From JBBRHF01 sp038223055 (GTDB taxonomy: Bacteria > Actinomycetota > Actinomycetes > JACCUZ01): 30,295 bases of DNA. Where the stretch lies: assembly GCA_038223055.1 (NCBI GenBank), contig JBBRHF010000025.1:1-30295 (forward strand), written 5' to 3'. Shown here in pieces: positions 15,530 to 23,042 of the stretch; the first letter of the stretch is position 1; the number at the start of each line of letters is the position of its first letter. Under the pieces are notes generated by a model that was given only the letters and a program-made list of their open reading frames with translations, was not told the origin of the DNA and did no database searches. The position numbers were made by a program, and so were the translations under genes.

Positions 15530-15639
15530 GCCGACTGCCGCTCGGCGCCTGAACCGGCCGCCGCCCTGGCGCCTGAGCCGGCCGCCGCCCTGGCGCCTGA
15601 GCCGGCCGCCGCCCTGGCGCCTGAGCCGGCCGCCGCCCT
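15521..15639 (+). repeat. 24-bp tandem repeat, 5 copies, between cheW and the MCP gene
   Basis: Unit starting GGCGCCTGAGCC and ending GCCGCCCT: a degenerate copy at 15521-15542, then 15544-15567, 15568-15591, 15592-15615 and 15616-15639; the last three are identical. The unit is 8 codons long and carries TGA in the cheW frame in every copy; another frame would code Ala-Pro-Glu-Pro-Ala-Ala-Ala-Leu. Confidence 0.9.
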
Positions 15640-15744
15640 GGCCCGACGTCGGCCCGAAGTCGGTGGGGGCCAACCGCTTCAGCCCGCCCACTGGACATCC
15701 GATGCCACCAGTGCACGGTCCGTGCAGTCGGCTGGGAGGTTTCG

Positions 15745-17286
15745 GTGGAGTTCTGGGTCAAGCTGAACCGCGCATCGGCACTGACGATGGTGGTCAGCGT
15801 CCTCGGTGCCGGTGTCGCAGTGGGTCTGGGAAAGTTCGGCGGCGCGGACTACTCCGAGGTCATGGCCGCTGTGTGGATCGGCCTCGGCCTGGTCAGTGCC
15901 TCCGGTCTGGGCGCGCTCACCCTCATGGGCGACCGGCTGCCGGAGGCCGAGAACCAGGCCCGGCTGCGGCTGCTGCTCGTCATCGCCAACATCGTGTGGA
16001 TCGCCGGGCTGGTCCAGACCACCGGCGGGCTGCGTCAGCCGTTCTGGATCCTCCTCTCGGCTCCCTTGCTCATCGCCTCCGTGTCGATGCCCCGCCTGCA
16101 GAGCCTGGGGGTCGGCCTACTGGCCTCGGTGGGAGCCGTGACAGCGTTCGGCGTCGAGGGTCAGCTGACCGCGGCCAACTCCGGCGCGCTGCTGCTCGTC
16201 GTCTCGTTCCAGCCGCTGTCCACGCTGTTTGTCGGCATGCTGTGTGCCCTCGTCTGGGACGAGCGGGCCACCGCCGCCACCGAGCGGGACGAGCTGCGCG
16301 CCCGGCTGGCCGACCTGTCCGCCGTGCTGGCCCAGGCGGCCCAGGGCGACCTGGCCGTGCGCGTGCACAACGATGGCCCCGACGACTCGGTTGCCGAGCT
16401 GAGCGAGTCGTTCAACAACACGTTGGCCAACCTGCGCCTGCTCGTCGAGCAGATCCGCTCTGGCGGTCAGCAGATCACGTCGAGTGCCGGTGAGCTGCTC
16501 GCCACCGCGGAGGAGCACGCCGCCAGCGCCTCGCAACAGTCCTCCGCGGTCGCCGAGACCACATCGACGATCGAGGAGCTCGCTGCGACGGCCGCCCAGA
16601 TCGCCGACACCGCGGAGTCGGTCGCCCGTTTCGCCGCCGAGACGCTGCGCCACGCCGAGGGCGGCCGCACCGCCGTCTCCGCCTCGGTCGCCGCGATGGA
16701 CGCCATCGCCGACCGGGTCGACTCCATCGCGACCCGCGCGCAGTCCCTGGGCGAGAAGGGCCACGAGATCGGGCGCATCCTCGAGGTCATCGACAACCTC
16801 ACCGACCAGACCAACCTGCTGGCCCTCAACGCCGCCATCGAGGCCGCGCGGGCCGGCGAGCACGGCCGCGGCTTCGCGGTCGTCGCGTCCGAGGTGCGCA
16901 AGCTGGCCGAGCGCTCCCAGGAGTCCACCGGGCAGATCCAGACGATCGTGGCGCAGATCCAGGCCGAGACCAACGCGACCATCCTGGCCAGCGAGCAAGG
17001 CGCCAAGGAGGTCGCCAACGGAGCCGCCCTGGCCCGCGACGTCGTCGAGGCGCTGGAGCTCATCTCGGGCATGGTGGACGAGACGACCACTGCGGCCCGG
17101 GAGATCTCCATTGCCACCCAGCAGCAGCGTTCGGCGTCGGACCAGGTTGTCTCCGCGATGACCCAGGTGTCCGACGTGTCCCGGCAGTACGCCGTGGGGT
17201 CCAAGCAGTCCGCTGCCGCCGCCGCGCAGCTCAACGTCCTCGCGGCCGAGCTGCGCTCCTCGATCGAGCAGTTCCGGGTCTCCTGA
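15745..17286 (+). CDS. Methyl-accepting chemotaxis protein with multi-helix membrane sensor
   Basis: 513 residues. The first 172 contain about six hydrophobic helices (near 11-28, 40-61, 73-91, 99-113, 119-137, 146-170) with no large external domain, so the signal is probably sensed in or at the membrane. A HAMP-like linker follows (about 172-235), then the long coiled-coil signalling domain with the conserved hairpin tip [25 protein letters not shown] through [17 protein letters not shown] (348-391) that binds CheW and CheA. There is no C-terminal pentapeptide for CheR/CheB tethering. GTG 15745 is supported by GGGAGG at 15734-15739. Lies 215 bp after cheW; the CheA gene starts 31 bp downstream. 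Confidence 0.92.
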   Translation: MEFWVKLNRASALTMVVSVLGAGVAVGLGKFGGADYSEVMAAVWIGLGLVSASGLGALTLMGDRLPEAENQARLRLLLVIANIVWIAGLVQTTGGLRQPFWILLSAPLLIASVSMPRLQSLGVGLLASVGAVTAFGVEGQLTAANSGALLLVVSFQPLSTLFVGMLCALVWDERATAATERDELRARLADLSAVLAQAAQGDLAVRVHNDGPDDSVAELSESFNNTLANLRLLVEQIRSGGQQITSSAGELLATAEEHAASASQQSSAVAETTSTIEELAATAAQIADTAESVARFAAETLRHAEGGRTAVSASVAAMDAIADRVDSIATRAQSLGEKGHEIGRILEVIDNLTDQTNLLALNAAIEAARAGEHGRGFAVVASEVRKLAERSQESTGQIQTIVAQIQAETNATILASEQGAKEVANGAALARDVVEALELISGMVDETTTAAREISIATQQQRSASDQVVSAMTQVSDVSRQYAVGSKQSAAAAAQLNVLAAELRSSIEQFRVS

Positions 17287-17317
17287 TGCCGCCCGGCCCG
17301 CAGCCTCGGGTGCTGCG

Positions 17318-19651
17318 GTGAAGGCCAACGACTGGGCCAGCGACCCGGAGCTGGTCGCGACCTTCCGGGCCGAGGTCGACGAGCGGCTGGCCTCGCTGTG
17401 CGCCGGGCTGCTGCTGCTGGAGGAGCACCGCTCGCCGCGGCAGCTGGTGACGAGCCTGTTCCGCGACGTACACACGGTCAAGGGTTCGGCCCGGATGCTC
17501 GGACTGGACCGCGTCGTGGGCGTCGCCCACCGGGCCGAGGACCTGCTCGGTGCGCTGCGGGACGGGCGGATGCCGGTGCGCCGCGAGCTCGTCGACGTGC
17601 TGCTCGTCGCGGCCGAGGGCATCTCCCGGTCGCTGCCCGGCGCCGAGCGCCCGGTCGGAGCCGAGGATCTGGCCGCCATCGTCGCCGCCCTCGATGACGC
17701 CGTCGCCGGCAAGGAGCCGCTGACCGTCCCCCGGCTGGCCATCGAGGAGCCGGTCGCCGCCGAGGCCCCCCGGGGCCGGTCCGGCAACTCGATCCGGGTC
17801 TCCACCCGCCGGGTCCACGACCTGCTCGACGTCGTGGGCGAGGCGGAGCTCGACGTACGCCGGGTGACCCGCAAGGCTCGCGACCTCACCGCGATGGCGG
17901 CCGACCAGCAACGCCTCGTACGCCGGGTGCGCGACCTCCTCGCGGCGTGTTCGGCTGGCGGCTCGGCGGCGGCGGCGGACGGCTCGCCGGCGGCGGCGGA
18001 CGGCTCGCCGGCGCAGGTGGCCGATGCGGTGCACGCGCTGGCCGCCGCCGGGGACGAGCTCGCCGAGCAGGCTCGGGACCTGCACTCGCTGGCCGAGGAC
18101 GCCAAGGGTCGGATGGCTGCGGTCCGCGGCGACGCGATGGGACTGGCGATGGTGCCGCTGCGCCGGGTCGCCGCCGGCTTCCCCCAGCTGGTGCGCGAGC
18201 TCACCTCCGGCGCCGCGACCGACGCGGCGCGCAAGGACGTCCGGCTGGTGCTGACCGGCCAGGAGGTCGAGCTGGACACCCGGGTGCTGGACGCGGTGGC
18301 CGACTCGCTGCGCCACCTGGTCATCAACGCCGTCGACCACGGGTGCGAGACCGTCGCCGAGCGCGTGGCGGCCGGCAAGCCCGGCCAGGCCACCGTGACC
18401 CTCTCGGCCAAGGCGGCCGGGTCCACGGTGGTCATCGAGGTCTCCGACGACGGCCACGGCGTCGACGAGGTCGCGCTGCGGGCCGCTGCCGTCGGTTGCG
18501 GCCTGCTGCCCGCCGGGTCGAGCGCCGCGGGGCCGGAGCTGCTGCAGACGATGTTCGCCCCGGCGTTCTCGACTCGTACGGAGGTCACCGAGACCTCGGG
18601 GCGGGGAGTGGGGCTCGACGTCGTACGCACCGTCGTCGAGGACCTCAGCGGGGTCATCGGGGTGCGGTCGCAGCCCGGTCTCGGCACCGTGTTCGTCATC
18701 ACGCTGCCGGTCACCCTCGGGGTGCTGCGCTGCCTGATCGCACGGATCGGCGCCGAACGCTACGCGCTGCCGGTGTCCGGGGTCGTGGAGACGATCGGCC
18801 TGCGCGGGCTCGCGCGGCACGAGGTCGCCGGCGTGCCCGTCGTGGTGCGCGACGGGCGAACCTTCCCGTTGGTGGACCTCGGCACCATCCTCGACGTGCC
18901 CGGTGACCGGGACCCGCGCGCCGCCGTCGTCGTGCGCCACGGCGGGACGGGCGAGCTGCTCGGCCTCGCGGTCGACGAGCTCGAGAGCGAGCTCGAGGTG
19001 GTGGTCAAGGAACTCGGCGGGTTCCTCGGGCGGCTGCCGACGGTGACCGGTGCCACCATCGACGGGGACGGCAGCGTGGTGCTCGTGCTCGACGTACGCG
19101 AGATCGCGGTGCGCCAGGTCGCGTCCGGCGGCGGGACGGCGGTCGGGCCCGGAGCGGGCCGGCCGTCCGGGCGGCGTACGTCGGACCCGCGCGGCCCTTC
19201 GGGTGCCGGTGCCGCCGGCCCGCTGTCGTCAGCGGCGTCGGCGGCGTCATCGGCGTCGGCGGCGTCAGCGGCGTCAGGCGGCCGCCCGCACGTGCTCGTC
19301 GTGGAGGACTCGGTGGGCGTGCGCGAGCTGCAGCGGGTCATCCTCGAGGGGGCCGGCTATGAGGTGAGCACCGCCGTGGACGGGCTCGACGGCGCTTCCC
19401 GGCTGGCGGGGCAGCCCGTCGACCTGGTGCTGTCCGACGTCGAGATGCCGGGGATGGACGGGTTCACCCTGACCCGGACGATTCGTCGTACGCCCGGCTG
19501 GGAGGATGTTCCCGTGGTGATCATGACCTCGCGCGGCGACCAGGCCGATCAGCGGGCCGGGCTGGACGCCGGCGCCAGCGCCTACCTGCTCAAGAGCGAG
19601 TTCGACCAGGTCCAGCTCATCGACACCGTCCGACGCCTGGTCGGCCGGTGA
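17318..19651 (+). CDS. cheA: CheA-type histidine kinase with C-terminal receiver (hybrid)
   Basis: 777 residues. Hpt domain with phospho-accepting His52 in DVHTVKGSARMLG; no separate CheY-binding P2 domain; dimerisation helices about 157-290 with a low-complexity Ala/Asp/Gly/Ser insert at 213-233; ATPase domain with N-box Asn337 in INAVDHG, DDGHG (377-381) and GRGVGLD (428-434); CheW-like domain about 463-600; a Ser/Ala linker (636-653); receiver domain 656-777 with phospho-acceptor Asp707 in LSDVEMPGMDGF and Lys759. The arrangement is that of ChpA/PilL-like hybrids rather than classical flagellar CheA. The attached receiver may act as a phosphate sink or internal output. GTG 17318, 31 bp after the MCP stop. 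Confidence 0.92.
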   Translation: MKANDWASDPELVATFRAEVDERLASLCAGLLLLEEHRSPRQLVTSLFRDVHTVKGSARMLGLDRVVGVAHRAEDLLGALRDGRMPVRRELVDVLLVAAEGISRSLPGAERPVGAEDLAAIVAALDDAVAGKEPLTVPRLAIEEPVAAEAPRGRSGNSIRVSTRRVHDLLDVVGEAELDVRRVTRKARDLTAMAADQQRLVRRVRDLLAACSAGGSAAAADGSPAAADGSPAQVADAVHALAAAGDELAEQARDLHSLAEDAKGRMAAVRGDAMGLAMVPLRRVAAGFPQLVRELTSGAATDAARKDVRLVLTGQEVELDTRVLDAVADSLRHLVINAVDHGCETVAERVAAGKPGQATVTLSAKAAGSTVVIEVSDDGHGVDEVALRAAAVGCGLLPAGSSAAGPELLQTMFAPAFSTRTEVTETSGRGVGLDVVRTVVEDLSGVIGVRSQPGLGTVFVITLPVTLGVLRCLIARIGAERYALPVSGVVETIGLRGLARHEVAGVPVVVRDGRTFPLVDLGTILDVPGDRDPRAAVVVRHGGTGELLGLAVDELESELEVVVKELGGFLGRLPTVTGATIDGDGSVVLVLDVREIAVRQVASGGGTAVGPGAGRPSGRRTSDPRGPSGAGAAGPLSSAASAASSASAASAASGGRPHVLVVEDSVGVRELQRVILEGAGYEVSTAVDGLDGASRLAGQPVDLVLSDVEMPGMDGFTLTRTIRRTPGWEDVPVVIMTSRGDQADQRAGLDAGASAYLLKSEFDQVQLIDTVRRLVGR

Positions 19652-19686
19652 CAGTCATCCCAGTCCCGGCCCTCGATGCCCACGTG

Positions 19687-19758
19687 GCCAACCGTGCCAA
19701 CCGTGCCAACCGTGCCAACCGTGCCAACCGTGCCAACCGTGCCAACCGTGCCAACCGG
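19687..19758 (+). repeat. 9-bp tandem repeat, 8 copies, in the leader of the REC-GAF gene
   Basis: GCCAACCGT seven times without change (19687-19749) and an eighth copy ending CCGG (19750-19758). The changed base in the last copy forms the GGAG ribosome site (19757-19760) for ATG 19767. The unit is three codons, so it can be translated in any frame without stops. Confidence 0.95.
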
Positions 19759-19766
19759 AGACCACC

Positions 19767-20717
19767 ATGCCCACCGTCCTGATCGCCGACGACAGCCCGA
19801 CCCTGCGCCGCATCGTGTCCTCCGTGCTGGCGCGCGAGGGGTTCGAGGTGGTGTTCGCCGCGGACGGCGTCGAGGCGGTGCAGGGCGTCTTCCGTACCCA
19901 GCCTGACGCGGTGATCATCGACGTACAGATGCCTCGGCTCTCGGGCTACGTCGCGGTGCGGCTGCTCAAGGACGACTGGCAGACCGCGGACATCCCGATG
20001 ATCATCCTGACCTCGCTGGACGCCGCCTCGGACCGCTACTGGGGCGCCCAGACGGGGGCCGACTCCTTCTTGACCAAGGACTTCGAGGCGCCCGAGTTGG
20101 TTTCGGCCGTACGCGCGGTGCTCGCCGCCGCCGACGAGAAGCGCGGCGGGCGACCGCCGATGCGACCGGACCCGGTGGAGATCGGCTCCGACGAGGTCCT
20201 GGCGCGAGTCTGCGAGCTGCTGGACCGCAAGCTGTTCGAGGCCGCCATCTCGGCGGAGATGACTCGGGTGGCCGCCGACGTGCACGGCTTCGAGCCGACC
20301 GTTGCGGCGGTGCTGACGGTGCTCGGGCGGATCGTGGACTACGACCTGGCCGCGGTGTGCATGCTCGATGACAAGGCGACCTATCTCACCGTGGCGAAAG
20401 AGAGCTCGCACCGGCAATACAACGAGTTCTTCGGGGCCATCGCCGACGCCGCGACCCAGGTGACCGGCCGCCCGGTGATGGTGCAGGACCTGGTGCCGCG
20501 CATCGCCGACAGCGGGGGGCTGCTCGGGCAGGAGGAGGAGGGCCGGATGGCCACCTTCCTGTCGATGCCGCTGCGCGCCGGCGGGCGCGTGGTCGGGTGC
20601 CTCGCGCTCTCCAGCGCCACCAAGAACGCGTTCGGCGAGTCGGCGCTGAACACCCTGCGCCTGGTCGAGCAGCCGGCCGCCCTGGTGATCAGCAACGCGC
20701 GCCTCGCTGCGGGCTGA
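19767..20717 (+). CDS. Response regulator with receiver and GAF domains
   Basis: 316 residues. Receiver domain 1-122: acidic pocket Asp8/Asp9, phospho-acceptor Asp52 in IIDVQMP, Thr82 and Lys104. A linker follows, then a GAF domain of about 150-316 (EAAISAEMTRVAADV ... LGRIVDYDLAAVCMLDD ... RMATFLSMPLRAGGRVVGCLALSS ... LRLVEQPAALVISNARLA). There is no DNA-binding or enzymatic output domain, so the GAF part may bind a small ligand or a partner protein. Probably the phosphorylation target of the CheA hybrid encoded 115 bp upstream. A 16-bp inverted repeat follows the gene, so it likely ends the operon. Confidence 0.9.
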   Translation: MPTVLIADDSPTLRRIVSSVLAREGFEVVFAADGVEAVQGVFRTQPDAVIIDVQMPRLSGYVAVRLLKDDWQTADIPMIILTSLDAASDRYWGAQTGADSFLTKDFEAPELVSAVRAVLAAADEKRGGRPPMRPDPVEIGSDEVLARVCELLDRKLFEAAISAEMTRVAADVHGFEPTVAAVLTVLGRIVDYDLAAVCMLDDKATYLTVAKESSHRQYNEFFGAIADAATQVTGRPVMVQDLVPRIADSGGLLGQEEEGRMATFLSMPLRAGGRVVGCLALSSATKNAFGESALNTLRLVEQPAALVISNARLAAG

Positions 20718-20737
20718 GCCAACTGCACCCCCATCGC

Positions 20738-20783
20738 AACGTCCGAACAAGCGTGCGGCATAGGCCCCGCTTGTTCGGACGTT
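20738..20783 (+). terminator. 16-bp perfect hairpin after the chemosensory cluster
   Basis: AACGTCCGAACAAGCG at 20738-20753 and its exact reverse complement at 20768-20783, 14-nt loop. It begins 20 bp after the REC-GAF stop. No T-run follows, as is common for actinobacterial terminators; the length and perfection could also mark a small repeated element. Confidence 0.65.
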
Positions 20784-20852
20784 ACGACGACCCGGCGGCG
20801 CTGCGGCGCTCTGGCGCAGTTCGCCGCCGCGTGAAGGTGGTCGGTCGCCAAG

Positions 20853-20858
20853 TAGGCT
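20853..20858 (+). promoter_or_regulatory. -10 box of the flavin reductase gene (predicted leaderless)
   Basis: TAGGCT exactly 7 nt before ATG 20866; no ribosome site. Identical hexamer and spacing to the box before the DUF234 ATPase gene. Confidence 0.55.
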
Positions 20859-20865
20859 CGCCTCG

Positions 20866-21438
20866 ATGTCTCTTCTTGCCGACGACCTGCCGCCCGACGA
20901 CCTGCCGCCCGACGACCTGCCTCCCGACGGCGCGGCGTCACAGGGAAGCCCGCGGCTGGACCCGCACGCGTTCCGCAAGGTGGTCGGCCACTTCGCGACC
21001 GGCGTGACGGTGGTGACTGCGCGGGTGGAGGACCTGGACCACGCGATGACCGCGAGCGCGTTCACCTCGGTGTCGCTGGAGCCGATGCTGGTGCTGGTCT
21101 GCGTGGACAAGGAGGCCCGGTTCCGCGACGCGGTGCTGGAGTCGGGCACCTGGGCGGTGTCGCTGCTGGGGGCGAGCGGGCGCCGGGCGGCGCAGTGGTT
21201 CGCGATCAAGGGACGCCCGCTCGTCGGCCAGCTGGACCGATTTCCGCACCGGCGCGGGCCGGCGACCGGCGCGGCCGTGCTCGACGGGTCCCTTGCCTGG
21301 CTCGAGTGCCGCACCAGCGACGTGCACAGCGCGGGCGACCACGACATCGTGGTCGGCGAGGTGGTCAACATGGGGCTCGGCGGGTCCGGCGAGGTGCCCC
21401 TGGTCTACTACCGCGGCGCCTACCGGGAACTTCGCTGA
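20866..21438 (+). CDS. Flavin reductase family protein
   Basis: 190 residues; FMN-binding split-barrel flavin reductase (HpaC/DIM6-NTAB type), which passes electrons from NAD(P)H to free flavin, usually for a two-component monooxygenase. Family blocks: FRKVVGHFATGVTVVTA, DHAMTASAFTSVSLEPMLVLVCVDKEARF, WAVSLLGASGRRAAQWFA, GAAVLDGSLAWLECRT, DIVVGEVVNMG and the final PLVYYRGAYREL. The N-terminus has three Asp-Asp-Leu-Pro-Pro repeats (residues 6-20) from a 15-bp tandem repeat, absent from relatives. No partner oxygenase is present nearby, so its physiological partner is unknown. Confidence 0.9.
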   Translation: MSLLADDLPPDDLPPDDLPPDGAASQGSPRLDPHAFRKVVGHFATGVTVVTARVEDLDHAMTASAFTSVSLEPMLVLVCVDKEARFRDAVLESGTWAVSLLGASGRRAAQWFAIKGRPLVGQLDRFPHRRGPATGAAVLDGSLAWLECRTSDVHSAGDHDIVVGEVVNMGLGGSGEVPLVYYRGAYRELR

Positions 21439-21487
21439 GCGTCGCGGCAGTCAGCGATCAGTGCCTCGACTGTGCGCCCCGCCATCC

Positions 21488-22936
21488 CTACCGGAGCAGG
21501 TCTGTCGCGTCCAACAACGTGACGTTGGGGTGTTCGAGGGCCAGGGCGCGGACGCCGTCGGTGAAGCCGGACCTGGACGCCAGGCCGATCTCGACTGCGG
21601 CTACGTCGAACCCGGCTTGTGCCATCGCCGGCAGTTTGTGCGCCAGCAGGGACGCCAGAACGGACGCGTCCAGCGGTTTGGTCGTCCATTTCGCTTCGGC
21701 GGCGGCCACGACCGTCCGGCCGGTCAACGCGACCGTGTCGATCTCTTCGGTGAACCGGCTCTTCTCGACGCGGCGGGCGTGCAGGGCGGGGCCCCACCAT
21801 CCGCCGGTTTCGCTGGCGCGTCCGGCGTACCGGCTACGGATCCACTCGGTCACCACCTCCTCGAAGACCGGCGCGGTGTGGTCGGCCAATTGAGGGATCA
21901 CGGTCCCGTCGACGTGGGCGCGGGCGTCGGCGCCTGCCTCGAGTTCGCCCTGGTAGGGCGCGACGAAACGGAACCAGAACCTGACGAAGTGGTCGTCGCA
22001 GCGCCACTGCGTCGCGCGCGCCTCCGGCCGCGCCCCGGCAGGAAGTCGCCGTGAGACCAACTGCAGACTCTCCATCACGCCCAGGTATTTCGAGACCTCG
22101 TTGGACTGCATCCGCAGGTCAGCCGCGATCACGGAGGCGGTCTGCGGCATCCTGGCCAGCCTGGAGAGCACCGAGAAGTACACGGCCGGCTCCCGCAGTT
22201 CGGTCTGCAGCAGCGTCCTGGGCTCGTTGAAGAACGCGCCGTAGCGGTCCACGACCTGAGTCGCGATCAGAGCTGGCAGGTTCTCCCCGGCCAGCGCATG
22301 CAGGTAACGGGGCATCCCACCGGCGACCGCATATCGGGTGAGCTGGTCCCGCGGGTCGGCCGGAGCCAGGAACCCACGCGCTTGGGTGAACGGCAGGGGC
22401 CGCAGCGGCAACGGGACGAGTCGTCCGTGGAGGGGGCTCTTCTCGGTCTGCAGGGCCTCCATCTGCGCGATCGTCGAGCCGGTCAGCACCAGCTTGATCT
22501 TTGATGAGTGGCGCTCGATCTCCAACACGGCCTGGATGGCGCTCAGGTTGGCCTGCTGCTCCGCAGTTGTCGTCCCCAGCAGGTAGGGAAACTCGTCCAC
22601 GACGACGAGGACCTTGCGGCGTCGACCGAGCTGATAGAGCAGGTGGAACAGGGCGGCGGCGTCGCCGATCTGGGGCAGCACCCCCAAAGCGCCTTCCAGC
22701 TGAGCAGCCAGGGACGTGAGCTGCTGTCCCGAGGCGACCCGGTCAGCCACCAGGATGACCGCCGGCTTACCGTGCGCGAATCGGCGGAACAGCCAACTCT
22801 TACCGACCCGACGGCGACCGTACAGATTGACCGGCTCACGGTCCGGGGAGGCCCACCAATCCTCCAGACGCGCGAGTTCGGCGTTCCGATTGACGAACTC
22901 CCCGACAGCAGCCCAGCGATACCGTGTCACAGCCAT
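21488..22936 (-). CDS. DUF234-type ATPase (AAA plus nuclease-like C-terminus)
   Basis: 482 residues, the archaeal-type ATPase family. FVNRNAELARLEDWWASPDREPVNLYGRRRVGKSWLFRRF gives the R-E-A-box and Walker A (GRRRVGKS, about 40-47); VLVVVDEFPYLLG is Walker B; LVLTGSTIAQME is sensor 1. A winged-helix segment (SVIAADLRMQSNEVSKYLGVMESLQLV) follows. The C-terminal DUF234 part has a PD-(D/E)xK-like core: EEIDTVALTGRTVVAAAEAKWT, with Asp and Glu-Ala-Lys. Possible roles are DNA processing or defence/toxin-like activity; none is established for this branch. The start ATG 22936 follows a -10 box by 7 nt and a 9-bp-arm palindrome. Confidence 0.85.
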   Translation of the reverse strand: MAVTRYRWAAVGEFVNRNAELARLEDWWASPDREPVNLYGRRRVGKSWLFRRFAHGKPAVILVADRVASGQQLTSLAAQLEGALGVLPQIGDAAALFHLLYQLGRRRKVLVVVDEFPYLLGTTTAEQQANLSAIQAVLEIERHSSKIKLVLTGSTIAQMEALQTEKSPLHGRLVPLPLRPLPFTQARGFLAPADPRDQLTRYAVAGGMPRYLHALAGENLPALIATQVVDRYGAFFNEPRTLLQTELREPAVYFSVLSRLARMPQTASVIAADLRMQSNEVSKYLGVMESLQLVSRRLPAGARPEARATQWRCDDHFVRFWFRFVAPYQGELEAGADARAHVDGTVIPQLADHTAPVFEEVVTEWIRSRYAGRASETGGWWGPALHARRVEKSRFTEEIDTVALTGRTVVAAAEAKWTTKPLDASVLASLLAHKLPAMAQAGFDVAAVEIGLASRSGFTDGVRALALEHPNVTLLDATDLLR

Positions 22937-22941
22937 GGAAA

Positions 22942-22965
22942 GTAGCCTACTCCACGGTAGGCTAC
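22942..22965 (-). promoter_or_regulatory. Palindrome overlapping the -10 box of the DUF234 ATPase gene
   Basis: GTAGCCTAC (22942-22950), 6-nt spacer, GTAGGCTAC (22957-22965): perfect 9-bp arms. On the minus strand the inner TAGGCT (22949-22944) stands 7 nt before the ATG. A repressor bound here would block the promoter; the encoded ATPase has a winged helix and could act on itself. Confidence 0.65.
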
Positions 22966-23042
22966 GGTGCAGTCGCTAGCGTCGAGCCTGACTTCCCGCT
23001 CCGGCCAGGGGGCCGTTCGACGCACAAATGCCGTACAGAACG

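Noticed and set aside
15521..15639. CRISPR array
   Set aside because: Units are directly adjacent with no unique spacers; it is a simple tandem repeat. The same holds for 19687-19758.
16117..18714. 865-residue open frame on the minus strand across MCP and CheA genes
   Set aside because: Ser/Arg/Thr-rich translation without motifs, lying over two clear genes on the other strand.
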